A DNA stretch of 64,000 nucleotides from Streptomyces sp. A2-16 (GTDB taxonomy: Bacteria; Actinomycetota; Actinomycetes; Streptomycetales; Streptomycetaceae). A program made the position numbers and the translations under genes. Position 1 is the stretch's first letter; each line of letters starts with the position of its first letter. Below are positions 36,319 to 45,068 of the stretch, piece after piece. The DNA lies in the NCBI RefSeq assembly GCF_018128905.1, contig NZ_CP063808.1:5332001-5396000 (forward strand), read 5' to 3'. The notes under the pieces are model-generated. The model was not told the origin of the DNA. It made no database searches and saw only the letters and a list, made by a program, of their open reading frames with translations.

Positions 36319-37967
36319 GTCAGAACCTTCTCCTCGGTGCCGATACCGGACGCCTCCGGGCTCTCGGCGATGGACGGAAGGGTGAAGCAGAAGCGCGTGC
36401 CGTCCGTATGAGCGGTGTCGATCCAGATCCTGCCACCGTGTTGCTCCACGATCTTCTTGCACAGTGCCAGACCGATACCCGTACCACCGTAGGCGTCCCG
36501 GCCGTGCAGCCGCTGGAAGATGATGAACACCTTCTCCTTGAACTGCTCGGGAATGCCGATGCCGTTGTCCGTGACGCAGATCAACAGACTGCCGGGCTCG
36601 GCGGGGTCCGTTCCACAGGTGATGGACACGTGCGGAGTCCGGTCGGGGTGGCGGAACTTGAGGGCGTTGCCGACCAGGTTCTGCCAGAGCATGGCCAGCA
36701 GAGTGGGGTCCCCGACGACCTCGGGCAGGTGTTCCGGGCGGTCGACGCGGGCGTCCGACTCCTCGACGGCCGTTCCGAGGTTGGCCAGGGCCTTGTCCAG
36801 CGCCTGGTCGAGACCGACCGGCACCCGGGCGTCGTTGACGCGCCCGACCCGGGAGAAGGTCAGCAGGTCGTTGATGAGGACCTGCATGCGCCGGGCCCCG
36901 TCGACCGCGAAGTCGATGTACTGCCGGCCGCGGTCGTCGAGCTTGTCGCCGTACCGCTTCTCCAACAGCTGGCAGAAGGAGGCGATCTTGCGCAGCGGCT
37001 CCTGCAGATCGTGGGAGGCGACATAGGCGAACTGCTCCAGTTCGGCGTTGGAGCGGCGCAGTTCCACGGCCTGTTCGTCCAGGTCGGCGGCCTGCCGACT
37101 CAGTTCGCGCTGATGGTCGCGGGAGGCTTCGAGTTCGGCCACGATGTGCCAGCGCATGCCCTCCACGGCGTTGGCCACCGCGGTCAGATCGGCCGGACCG
37201 CCGCCGGTGATGACGTAGTCGAAGTCACCTCCCGACACCCGCATCGACGCCGTGCGCAGCGCCTCCAGTGGCCGGGTCACCAGGATCCGGACCAGGACCG
37301 CACAGGCGATTCCGGCCAGCAGGAAGACCGCCAGCATGCCGCCCAGGACCGAGTTGCGCACCGCACGCTCGTGGGCGAGGTGGGAGCGGCCCTGCTCCAC
37401 GGCCTTCGCCAGGTCGGTGGTCTGCCTGTCCCACAGCGTGCGCAGCCGGTCGAACTCCTTCTTGCCCTGATCGGCCTTCTGCTGGTCCAGCGGCTTCGGA
37501 CGTCCGGGGGTGACCGAGGCCGCCAGCGGCTCGGCGTAGGAGCGGCGCCAGTCGGCGGCCTGGCTCTCGATCGCCTTGAGGTCGGCTGCCAGTTCGGGGC
37601 GGTCCCCGATCAACTCGCGCAGCCGCGCCGCAGAGTTGGCCTGGTCCCGTTTGCCCTGGGTGTACGGGGCGAGGAACTGCCGGTCGGCGGTGATCGCATA
37701 GCCGCGGATTCCCGTCTCCTGGTTGACCAGCGCCGCCTGCAGCCGGTACGCCTCGGTCTGGGCGGGCTGGATGCCGCGCAGCAGCCGGTCGCTGGCCTCC
37801 GCCGTCCGGCCGAGCAGATGGGCACCGACCGCACTGCCGATCACCACCAGCAGGGTCATGACGGCCAGGAGCAGGTAGAACCACCCCTGCACCGTCAGTC
37901 GGCGTCCGCTCCGGGCCCCGCCCGTGCCTCGTCTCACCGTGTGCTCCGACACCACGTTCCCACTCAC
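36315..37967 (-). CDS. CHASE3-HAMP sensor histidine kinase
   Basis: 550 residues: a transmembrane helix (about 28-52), a CHASE3-type helical extracellular domain (about 60-210), a second transmembrane helix (about 212-235), HAMP, coiled coil, and HisKA with the phospho-His in ASHDLQEPLR, then HATPase (QNLVGNALKF, DNGIGIP, GGTGIGLALCKKI). The GTG start begins immediately after the stop of the PP2C gene. It resembles bacteriophytochrome-like kinases, but no chromophore domain is present. Together with the response regulator and the PP2C it forms a three-gene unit. Confidence 0.9.
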   Translation of the reverse strand: MSGNVVSEHTVRRGTGGARSGRRLTVQGWFYLLLAVMTLLVVIGSAVGAHLLGRTAEASDRLLRGIQPAQTEAYRLQAALVNQETGIRGYAITADRQFLAPYTQGKRDQANSAARLRELIGDRPELAADLKAIESQAADWRRSYAEPLAASVTPGRPKPLDQQKADQGKKEFDRLRTLWDRQTTDLAKAVEQGRSHLAHERAVRNSVLGGMLAVFLLAGIACAVLVRILVTRPLEALRTASMRVSGGDFDYVITGGGPADLTAVANAVEGMRWHIVAELEASRDHQRELSRQAADLDEQAVELRRSNAELEQFAYVASHDLQEPLRKIASFCQLLEKRYGDKLDDRGRQYIDFAVDGARRMQVLINDLLTFSRVGRVNDARVPVGLDQALDKALANLGTAVEESDARVDRPEHLPEVVGDPTLLAMLWQNLVGNALKFRHPDRTPHVSITCGTDPAEPGSLLICVTDNGIGIPEQFKEKVFIIFQRLHGRDAYGGTGIGLALCKKIVEQHGGRIWIDTAHTDGTRFCFTLPSIAESPEASGIGTEEKVLT

Positions 37968-39191
37968 TCAGTTCCAGTTCAGATGGACGACGGCCACGTC
38001 GTCGGCCAGACCGCCCCGCGCCTCGGCGAGGCTCTCGGCCTTCTCGATGAGCCGGTCCACGAAGGCCTCAGGCTCCAGGGCGGCTCCCTCGCGGGCGAGG
38101 GCCAGCAGTCCTTCCTCGCCGAGGCGTTCGGTGCCACGACGGCTTATGTGCCCCTCGAAGAGCCCGTCGGTGAAGAGCACCACCGACGTTCCGGCCGGAA
38201 CCGGCAGTTGTGCGGTCGGCCATCTCGCACCGCCGGGGACCATGCCCAGGGCCGGTCCCCCGGGCACCTCCACCCAGTCCACCTCCGTCCCGGTGCGCCG
38301 GAGCAGGCCGTGATGACCGGCTCGTACGACGTGGGCCTGCTGCTCCCCCGGGACGGCGGCCAGGGTCACGAGGGTCGCGAAGACCTCGTCCCGGGCCCGT
38401 TCGGCCATCAGCAGTTCCTCGAGGCGGGCCATCTGCTGTGCGCCGGTGATGCCGCTGAGGACGAGGGTGCGCCAGGCGATCCGCAGGGCGACGCCCAGGG
38501 CCGCTTCGTCCGGGCCGTGCCCGGAGACGTCCCCGATGAGGGCGTGGAGGGTGCCGTCTGCGCTCTGGACGATGTCGTAGAAGTCGCCGCCCAGCAGGGT
38601 CTGCGCGCGTCCGGGCCGGTAGCGGGCCACGACCTGGACGCCCTCGGCGCGCAGGAGGGGGCGGGGCAGGAGCCCACGCTCGAGGCGGGCGTTCTCCTGA
38701 GCCTGGAGCGCGCCCGCCTGCAGGGCGACCGCCGCCTGCTCGGTCTGCTTGCGCTGGATCGCGTAGCGCACCGCCCGCCCGAAGAGTTCGGGCTCCACCC
38801 GGCCCTTGACCAGGTAGTCCTGTGCGCCGGCCGCGACCGCGGCGAGGCCGGTCTGTTCCTCGGCGAGCCCGGTGAGGACCACGATCGCCACCTGTTCGGC
38901 CAGGCTCTGGACGAGGGAGACCGCCTCGAGGCCGTGGGCGTCCGGCAGGTGCAGGTCGAGCAGGACACAGTCCGGTGTCTCGGTGGCGAGCACCTCGGCG
39001 GCCTCGGCCATCGACCGCACCCAGCGCAGCCGCATCTTCACGGCGCCGTCGACGACCAGTTCCTCCACGAGCACCGCGTCGCCGGGGTCGTCCTCCACGA
39101 GGAGAACCGACGGTTCCCAGTGCTCCCACGCCGTCTCGGCACCGACTGCCGTCCTCGACACCAACTCGGCAGCCTCAGTCCCCGAGATCAC
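37968..39191 (-). CDS. response-regulator-linked PP2C phosphatase
   Basis: About 407 residues: receiver domain (VLLVEDDPGDAV, phospho-Asp in VLLDLHLPD, VVLTGLAEE, DYLVKGR), a linker coiled coil, and a C-terminal SpoIIE/PP2C domain with GGDFYDIV, GDVSGHG and DDVAVV. It is the RsbU/RssB-type plan in which phosphorylation controls phosphatase output. The start is uncertain; GTG 39191 was chosen after GGGGAGG, while the frame opens at 39263. It is directly joined to the kinase gene. Confidence 0.85.
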   Translation of the reverse strand: MISGTEAAELVSRTAVGAETAWEHWEPSVLLVEDDPGDAVLVEELVVDGAVKMRLRWVRSMAEAAEVLATETPDCVLLDLHLPDAHGLEAVSLVQSLAEQVAIVVLTGLAEEQTGLAAVAAGAQDYLVKGRVEPELFGRAVRYAIQRKQTEQAAVALQAGALQAQENARLERGLLPRPLLRAEGVQVVARYRPGRAQTLLGGDFYDIVQSADGTLHALIGDVSGHGPDEAALGVALRIAWRTLVLSGITGAQQMARLEELLMAERARDEVFATLVTLAAVPGEQQAHVVRAGHHGLLRRTGTEVDWVEVPGGPALGMVPGGARWPTAQLPVPAGTSVVLFTDGLFEGHISRRGTERLGEEGLLALAREGAALEPEAFVDRLIEKAESLAEARGGLADDVAVVHLNWN

Positions 39192-39222
39192 TCTCGACCC
39201 GGCCTCCCCACTCCATACATGT

Positions 39223-39238
39223 CGTCCGACGTCGGACG
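39223..39238. promoter_or_regulatory. perfect 16-bp palindrome CGTCCGACGTCGGACG
   Basis: It lies about 32 bp upstream of the chosen start of the PP2C gene and is a clear operator candidate for the three-gene signalling cassette. If the gene starts at 39263 instead, this would be coding. Confidence 0.45.
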
Positions 39239-39561
39239 CCGCCCAGGACAGCGACGGGGGCACGGTCGGATCGACGGTCCGATCCTCACCGGGCGCCCAC
39301 CGTCACGGACGGCGCGTCCGGGTGCTGCGCCTCCGGCACTGCCGTACCTGTGTCAGCCGTCCCTGACGTCGTCATCGTCCGCCCATCCCGAGATTCCGGT
39401 GTTCTGGCCGCGTTTACCCGCGACTGGCGTGACCATGCGGGGAAGATTCCAGGAAACCGTCGCCAGGGGCACACCTTCTCTCCTCATCCGGAGCCTTCCC
39501 TGCGCCTTCGGTTCCGATCGGCCTCACGGGGAACCGGGTAGGACGTCAGAAAGGAGTCCCC
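39239..39561. other. intergenic region upstream of a hypothetical gene
   Basis: About 320 bp between the PP2C cassette and the rightward gene at 39562. No promoter, hairpin or further gene that I can support. Confidence 0.3.
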
Positions 39562-39879
39562 GTGACCACCTATGTCATCACCGTCCCCGGCACGTTCCTG
39601 CGAGGAGTGCCCAACAGCGTCCGCTCGGACATCGGGCGACGGCTGCGGCCTCAGGACCCCAGGAACACCGATCTCGGGGAGAGCGAGGAGCTGAGTCTGC
39701 TGACCGTGGAGGAGGACGGCATGTTCGCCGCGCGGGTCGAGGTCGAGGCCGCGGACCGGTCGCAGGCCGAGGCCGAGGCGGTACGGCTGGTCTCCCGCGC
39801 TCTGCGTGACAGCGGCCTGGCGGAGGAGGAGGCCCCGTTGGGTGCCGCGGTCGTGACCGGCATCGACAGCGAGTTCTGA
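39562..39879 (+). CDS. conserved hypothetical protein
   Basis: 105 residues, acidic, alternating strands and helices (TYVITVPGTFL, LSLLTVEEDGMFAARVEVEA, AVRLVSRALRDSGL). The GTG start is preceded by AAGGAG with 6-nt spacing, which supports expression. No domain is recognised; it looks like a small soluble protein. A short tandem-repeat region follows its stop. Confidence 0.65.
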   Translation: MTTYVITVPGTFLRGVPNSVRSDIGRRLRPQDPRNTDLGESEELSLLTVEEDGMFAARVEVEAADRSQAEAEAVRLVSRALRDSGLAEEEAPLGAAVVTGIDSEF

Positions 39880-39884
39880 GACGG

Positions 39885-40110
39885 CCTGCGGAGCGGGCCG
39901 TCGCGTTCGCTGCGGAGCGGGCCGTCCCCGTCGCTGCGGAGGCGGCCTGCCGAGCGGGCCGTCACGGTCATCGCCGAGGCGGGCCCGTCGCAACCGGAGA
40001 GCCCGTCGCGGCCGCTGCTGAGGCTGCTTGCGAAGCGGGCCGTCACGGTCGTCGCCGAGGCGGGCCCGTCGCAACCGGAGCGGGCCCGTCCCCGTCGCTG
40101 CGGAAGCGGC
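39885..40110. repeat. intergenic repeat cluster, 81-bp period
   Basis: A 47-bp unit at 39953-39999 recurs at 40034-40080 with one mismatch (CATCG versus CGTCG). The shorter motif AGCGGGCCGTC occurs several more times between 39891 and 40045. No gene overlaps it. Confidence 0.7.
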
Positions 40111-40278
40111 CTGCGACGTAGGCCTCCGGTTCGTGGCCGGTACGGGGGATGGCGCCGTGGAGCCGGGCGGGCGAGGATGTTCCTTCGCGCACGTGCGGTC
40201 CGCCCCCGCGGTCTTCGGTCTCCGCGATGTCCCGCGTGGCAGGGGCGGACGGCGTCGGCCGCCTGAAGGAGCCTCAGC

Positions 40279-41187
40279 ATGGGTTCACACGCAGCGCCGC
40301 ACCACCACAAGCGCGTCCTGGTGACGGCCGCGAGCCTCCTGCTCCTGGGAGGCGGTCTCCTGGGCCTCCCACGGGCCGACGGGGCACCCGCCCCGGCCGA
40401 CGCCTGCCGGACCACCGCCGCACACCTGCCCCGTGGTGACTGCGGCCCCTTCTGGCAGGTCCTCGCGGAGGACTTCAACGGCGACCGGGTGCCGCTGGGT
40501 TCGTTCAGTGACTGCGAGCACCAGGTCGACACCTCCGCGGCGCACTGCGGGGGCCTGAAGGGGAAGTACCGCGACAACTGGTGGGCGTATCCCACGGGTT
40601 GGCCCGACACCGCCGCCGACCGGGGACGGGACGTGGTGGGTGTCTACCACCCGGAGGACACCGTGAGCGTCGGTCCCGCGGCCAACGGCGACGGGCGGAT
40701 GTCGATCCGTATGTGGCGGCCCGCCGACGGTGGCCCGGTGCACGCCGCGGCGGTGGTGCCGCGTGCGGTGATGGAGATGAAGTACGGCAAGTACAGCGCC
40801 CGCATCAAGGTCACGAAACTGGCTCCCGGCTACAAGTCCGCGTGGCTGCACTACGGCGGCGGCTGCGAGATGGACCACCCCGAAGGGGAGTGGACCGGCT
40901 CCCTCAGCTCCTTCCACCATCCCTGCGGCGGCGGTGAGCAGGGCTATTTCCCGGGGAGCGACGACTGGACGCAGTGGCACACGGTGTCCACCGAGTGGAC
41001 CCCGGGCCATGTCCGGTTCTTCGTCGACGGCCGGCAGACGGGCCATGACACCCGTGCCGTGCCGAACCGCCCGCTGTCCTGGGTGCTCCAGAACGAGAGC
41101 GCTCTGGAAGGCCCGGGAGCGGCACCGGGAAGCAGCGCACAGCTCGACATCACCTGGGTGGCGGCGTACGCGTACGACTGGAAGTGA
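40279..41187 (+). CDS. secreted GH16-like glycoside hydrolase
   Basis: 302 residues with a signal peptide (hydrophobic core LLLLGGGLLG, end near residue 35). The GH16 catalytic signature E-x-D-x-x-E is present as E197-M-D199-H-P-E202. The concanavalin-like fold is expected, with Trp-rich substrate-binding loops (DNWWAYPTGWPD, WTQWHTVSTEWTPG). GH16 enzymes cut beta-1,3/1,4-glucans or galactans; the substrate is not determined. AAGGAG precedes the ATG with 8-nt spacing. Its last 38 bp overlap the convergent monooxygenase gene. Confidence 0.8.
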   Translation: MGSHAAPHHHKRVLVTAASLLLLGGGLLGLPRADGAPAPADACRTTAAHLPRGDCGPFWQVLAEDFNGDRVPLGSFSDCEHQVDTSAAHCGGLKGKYRDNWWAYPTGWPDTAADRGRDVVGVYHPEDTVSVGPAANGDGRMSIRMWRPADGGPVHAAAVVPRAVMEMKYGKYSARIKVTKLAPGYKSAWLHYGGGCEMDHPEGEWTGSLSSFHHPCGGGEQGYFPGSDDWTQWHTVSTEWTPGHVRFFVDGRQTGHDTRAVPNRPLSWVLQNESALEGPGAAPGSSAQLDITWVAAYAYDWK

Positions 41188-42067
41188 CCGGTCGGGCCGA
41201 GGGGGCGACGAGTTCGTCGGCGACCCACTGGACGACATGGGCGGGGTAGGGCGACGGCAGGCCGAGGACCACGTGGGTGAAGCCCGCGTCGAGCGCCTCG
41301 CCGATCGCGTCGCGGGTGTGGCCCGGGCGGTCGTAGGAGACCGGCAGGTGGATCGAGCGGGTGATCTCGGCCGGGTCGCGGCCGATCTCCGCGCAGTAGC
41401 GGTCCAGCAGGGCGCTGCGACGGGTGACGTCGTCGATGTCGCCGCCGTGGATGTTCCACAGGTCGGCGTGTTCGGCGGCTATGCGCAGGGTCGCCGACGA
41501 ACGGCCGCCGATGAGGATCGGCGGGTGGGGTCGCTGGACCGGCTTGGGGTTGCCGAAGGCGCCGGTGAGGTGGTGGTGGGTGCCGTGGTGGTCGAAGGGC
41601 TTCTCCTCGGTCCACAGGCGCTTGATCAGCGTGCAGGCCTCGGCGAGGCTGCCCACCGCGTGCGCCGGGTCGTGGAAGGGCAGGCCGTGGGCCTCGTACT
41701 CGCGTCTGGCCAGGGGGTGGTCGGGGCGGGAGCCGACGCCGATGCCGAAGTCGAGACGGCCGCCGGAAACGATGTCGACGGTCGTGGCGATCTTGGCCAG
41801 CACGGCGGGCGGCCGGAAGCGGTTGCTGGTCACCATGACGCCGAGTCGCAGGCGACGGGTCCGGGCGGCCAGCGCCGCAAGGAGGGTCCAGCCTTCGTGA
41901 GCGGGTCCGTCGGGATCGCCGCCGATGGGCATGAGGTGGTCGAAGAGCCAGGCGTGCTCGATGGCGGGGACGGTGTCCGCCTCGTGCCAGACCCGCAGGA
42001 TGTCGTGGTAGTCGACCTGCATGGGCGCGGTCATGATCCCGAAACTGGGCGGGGCGTGCTGCGGCAT
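41150..42067 (-). CDS. LLM-class flavin-dependent oxidoreductase
   Basis: 305 residues of the luciferase-like monooxygenase family: HAWLFDHLMPIGG, LGVMVTSNRFRPPAVLAK and GRLDFGIGVGS, then RPHPPILIGG. It should use reduced flavin to oxidise a small molecule. The start is ATG 42067. It lies 55 bp downstream of the aldo/keto reductase gene on the same strand, so the two are probably co-transcribed. Confidence 0.85.
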   Translation of the reverse strand: MPQHAPPSFGIMTAPMQVDYHDILRVWHEADTVPAIEHAWLFDHLMPIGGDPDGPAHEGWTLLAALAARTRRLRLGVMVTSNRFRPPAVLAKIATTVDIVSGGRLDFGIGVGSRPDHPLARREYEAHGLPFHDPAHAVGSLAEACTLIKRLWTEEKPFDHHGTHHHLTGAFGNPKPVQRPHPPILIGGRSSATLRIAAEHADLWNIHGGDIDDVTRRSALLDRYCAEIGRDPAEITRSIHLPVSYDRPGHTRDAIGEALDAGFTHVVLGLPSPYPAHVVQWVADELVAPSARPVTSSRTRTPPPR

Positions 42068-42122
42068 GGACGGTGAGTCCCTTTCGTGTGGGGTCTCCCC
42101 TGACGGTCAGCGGCGACGGCGG

Positions 42123-43142
42123 TCAGCGGCGGCGCAGTGACGGGTCGAGGAGCGCGGGCGGGGTGTCGAACTTCTCGTGTGCGGCCAGGTCGGTGCCGGG
42201 GGCGACGATCTCGTCGATCGCGTCGAGCACGTCGGCGCTCAGGACGGTGTCCGCGGCGGCGAGCTGTGCGCGCAGGTGGTCGACGGTGCGGGGACCCATG
42301 AGGGCACTGGTCACGCCGGGATGCGCGGTCACGAAACCGAGCGCGAGCTGGATCAGGGTGAGGCCCGCGTCCTCGGCGACCGTGCTCAGCCGCTCCACGG
42401 CGTCGAGCCTGGCCCGGTTGGCGGGGAGGGTGGTGTCGAAGCGCTCGGGCAGGAACGCCGAGCGGTGGGTGGTGATGTCCCGGCCCGCGCGGATCGCGCC
42501 CGAGAGCCAGCCCGAGGCGAGCGGGCTCCACACCAGTACGCCGAGGCCGTACTCCTGCGTGACGGGCAGGACATGGGCCTCGATGCCGCGCTGGAGGACG
42601 GAGTAGCTGGGCTGTTCGGTGACGTAGCGGCTCAGGCGGTGCTCGCGGGCGGCCCACTGCGCCTGGACGATGCGGTGGGCGGGGAAGGTGGAGGAGCCGA
42701 AGTAGCGGATCTTTCCGGCGCGTTGCAGGTCGGTCAGGGCCGACAGCGTCTCGTCGTCGGCGGTGTTCGGGTCCCAGCGGTGGATCTGGTAGAGGTCGAC
42801 GTGGTCGACGCCGAGGCGGCGCAGACTGGCCTCCAGCTCGGTCACCAGCCAACGGCGCGAACTGCCCTGATGGTTGCGTTCGCCGCCGATGGGCATGCCG
42901 GCCTTGGTGGCCAGCACGATGTCGTCCCGGCGGCCGGCGATGGCCTTGCCGACCATCTCCTCCGACTCGCCGTCGCCGTACATGTCGGCGGTGTCGATCA
43001 CGTTGACGCCGGCCTCCAGAGCGGCGTCGACGATCGCGGTGGCCTCGTCCTGGGTGGTGCGGCCGATCCTGCCGAAGTTCATCGCGCCGAGCGCGAGGGA
43101 GCTGACCTGGACACCGGTGCGGCCCAGCGTGCGGTACTGCAT
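42123..43142 (-). CDS. aldo/keto reductase
   Basis: 339 residues, TIM-barrel AKR family. Catalytic residues are visible in DTADMYGDGESEE (Asp, Tyr), VLATKAG (Lys) and YQIHRWD (His). It uses NADPH to reduce carbonyls. The ATG at 43142 follows GGAGGAAC; the longer frame upstream is not coding. Two inverted repeats about 85-120 bp upstream (CGGAAC-N3-GTTCCG) look like TetR-type operators. First gene of a leftward pair with the LLM monooxygenase. Confidence 0.9.
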   Translation of the reverse strand: MQYRTLGRTGVQVSSLALGAMNFGRIGRTTQDEATAIVDAALEAGVNVIDTADMYGDGESEEMVGKAIAGRRDDIVLATKAGMPIGGERNHQGSSRRWLVTELEASLRRLGVDHVDLYQIHRWDPNTADDETLSALTDLQRAGKIRYFGSSTFPAHRIVQAQWAAREHRLSRYVTEQPSYSVLQRGIEAHVLPVTQEYGLGVLVWSPLASGWLSGAIRAGRDITTHRSAFLPERFDTTLPANRARLDAVERLSTVAEDAGLTLIQLALGFVTAHPGVTSALMGPRTVDHLRAQLAAADTVLSADVLDAIDEIVAPGTDLAAHEKFDTPPALLDPSLRRR

Positions 43143-43224
43143 GAGCGGTTCCTCCATGGACGGGTGGGGCCGTGCTCTCGAGGCATGGCCGGGTGACCGG
43201 GTTCCGCTCCGGCAGAGCCAAAAA

Positions 43225-43264
43225 CGGAACCTCGTTCCGCAAACGATACGGAACGACGTTCCGT
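43225..43264. promoter_or_regulatory. tandem TetR-like operators upstream of the aldo/keto reductase
   Basis: Two inverted repeats, CGGAACCTCGTTCCG (43225-43239) and ACGGAACGACGTTCCGT (43248-43264), with centres 24 bp apart. The 6-7-bp arms match each other. No TetR gene is in the window, so the regulator is elsewhere. Confidence 0.65.
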
Positions 43265-43382
43265 TTCCGCAAGGCCAGCCCCACGCCGGTCCCGCGTCCA
43301 TCACGGGCAGTCCGGAAGTGTGACCCGGCTCACCCGGAAACCGTGACAGGGGGTTGTCGCGGACGGGTGCGACCGTGGGCGC

Positions 43383-44336
43383 GTGATGATCACCGATGAG
43401 GACTGCCTGGCCGAGACCCTGGCCTTCAACACACACTTCGAGGCAACCGCCGCGCGCCGCCCGGCGCGTGAGGACACGCCGGGCCCCGACCTGCTGGCCG
43501 CCCTGCGCCGCAACCGGCTCGGTGGCGACACACCGCCGACGCGACTGCCGTACGGCCGGGACCGCGTCGTCGACGGCGGGGTGCGGGTGCGGATCTTCGT
43601 GCCGGAGCGGGTCGACGGCGTGTATCTGCACTTCCACGGGGGCGGCTGGGCGTTCGGCTCCGCGGACGGGCAGGACGAACGCCTGTGGCTGCTCGCCCGG
43701 CGGACCCGGCTGGCGGTGGTGAGCGTGGACTACAGGCTCGCACCGGAGCACCCCTTCCCCGCCGGGCCCGACGACTGCGAGTCGGCCGCCAGGTGGCTGG
43801 TACGACACGCCAGGGCCGAGTTCGGCACCGAACGGCTCCTGATCGGCGGCGAGTCGGCCGGGGCCCACCTCAGCGTCGTCACACTCCTGCGGCTTCGGGA
43901 CCGGCACGGTGTCACCGGGGCCTTCCGGGCCGCTCACCTGCTCTTCGGCCCCTACGACCTGTCGATGACACCGAGTCAGCGCTCGTTCGGCTCCAGACGG
44001 CTGCTGAGCAACACCGAGACACTGCGGCGGACGTACGAGCTGTTCACCCCGGGCATGGGGGTCGAGCAGCGCCGCGATCCCGAGGTGTCGCCGCTGTACG
44101 CCGACCTCGCGGGTCTGCCGCCGGCGCGGATCGTCGTCGGCACCGAGGATCCACTGCTGGACGACTCGTTGTTCCTGGCTCGGCGGTGGCAGGCGGCGGG
44201 CGCGCCGGTACAGCTGGGTGTCGTGGCGGGGGCCATGCACGGCTTCACGCTGTTCCCGCTGCGCGTCACCGAGCGGGAGCTGCTGCGCGAGCGGGACTTC
44301 CTGTGCACGGCGGGGACGGTAACGTCACCGAGGTGA
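43383..44336 (+). CDS. HSL-like alpha/beta-hydrolase (esterase)
   Basis: 317 residues, hormone-sensitive lipase family. HGGGW forms the oxyanion hole, the nucleophile is Ser in GGESAGAHL, the Asp is in TEDPLLDD and the His in AMHGF. Cytoplasmic esterase, substrate unknown. The start GTG/ATG (43383/43386) is within 240 bp of the aldo/keto reductase start on the opposite strand, so they share the intergenic operators. Its stop overlaps the WYL regulator start (GTGA). Confidence 0.87.
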   Translation: MMITDEDCLAETLAFNTHFEATAARRPAREDTPGPDLLAALRRNRLGGDTPPTRLPYGRDRVVDGGVRVRIFVPERVDGVYLHFHGGGWAFGSADGQDERLWLLARRTRLAVVSVDYRLAPEHPFPAGPDDCESAARWLVRHARAEFGTERLLIGGESAGAHLSVVTLLRLRDRHGVTGAFRAAHLLFGPYDLSMTPSQRSFGSRRLLSNTETLRRTYELFTPGMGVEQRRDPEVSPLYADLAGLPPARIVVGTEDPLLDDSLFLARRWQAAGAPVQLGVVAGAMHGFTLFPLRVTERELLRERDFLCTAGTVTSPR

Positions 44337-45052
44337 ATCGCACCGCACGGCTCTATGCGCTGGTGGAGGAGTTGAGGGCGGCGTCCCCGCGGCCGCTGAC
44401 GGTCGGCGCGCTCGCCGCGCGCTTCGAGGTGAGCCCGCGCACCGTGCAGCGCGACCTCCAGGCGCTGCTGGAGTCGGGTGTCCCGGTACGCGCCACGGCC
44501 GGTCGGGGCGGTGGCTGGGCGGTCGACCCGGCCATGACCCTGCCCCCGATCCGCTTCACCGCCGAGGAGGCCTCGGCACTGGCCGTCGCCCTCGCCGCGG
44601 CCGACGCCGCCACCCCCTACGCCGGCGCGGCCCGCTCGGCGGCCCTGAAGATCGCGGCCTCGATGACCGGCCGCGCCTCGGCCGCGGCACAGGAACTGGC
44701 CCAGCGGATCGTGTCGCTGCCGTCGCCCGCCGACTGCGCCGTCCGTACCGCGGTGGAACGGGCCCTCACCGCCGGCACGGTGCTCCGGCTGACCTACGTC
44801 GACGCGGCGGGCCGCCGCAGCGACCGCGCGGTGGAGCCGGCCGGGCTGCTCACCGCCGACGGCCGCTGGTACCTCATCGCCTGGTGCCGCACCCGAGGAG
44901 CCGGCAGGGGCTTCCGGCTGGATCGGATCACGGGGGCGACGCCCACCGCCGAGCCGGCCGGGTCGCACGATCTGTCCGCGCTGCTGCGGGGCTCGGTGGC
45001 CGCGGACGCCGTGCGGCCCACCGCGCTGGCCCCGCTCGCGCCTCCGCCCTGA
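44333..45052 (+). CDS. YafY/WYL-domain transcriptional regulator
   Basis: 239 residues: an N-terminal HTH (LTVGALAARFEVSPRTVQRDLQAL) followed by a WYL domain (GRWYLIAWCRTRGAGRGFRLDRI). WYL regulators sense nucleotides, DNA damage or metabolites. GTG 44333 overlaps the hydrolase stop by 4 nt, so the pair is translated together, which suggests that it controls the hydrolase or its substrate pathway. Confidence 0.85.
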   Translation: MNRTARLYALVEELRAASPRPLTVGALAARFEVSPRTVQRDLQALLESGVPVRATAGRGGGWAVDPAMTLPPIRFTAEEASALAVALAAADAATPYAGAARSAALKIAASMTGRASAAAQELAQRIVSLPSPADCAVRTAVERALTAGTVLRLTYVDAAGRRSDRAVEPAGLLTADGRWYLIAWCRTRGAGRGFRLDRITGATPTAEPAGSHDLSALLRGSVAADAVRPTALAPLAPPP

Positions 45053-45068
45053 AAGCCGCGGGGCGGTC

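Noticed and set aside
36408..39809. Long plus-strand frame antisense to the kinase/PP2C cassette
   Set aside because: No domain; the minus-strand genes have complete signatures and overlapping starts/stops.
43143..44240. N-terminal extension of the aldo/keto reductase frame
   Set aside because: Upstream part is antisense to the hydrolase gene and lacks a family match; the ribosome site at 43142 supports the short form.
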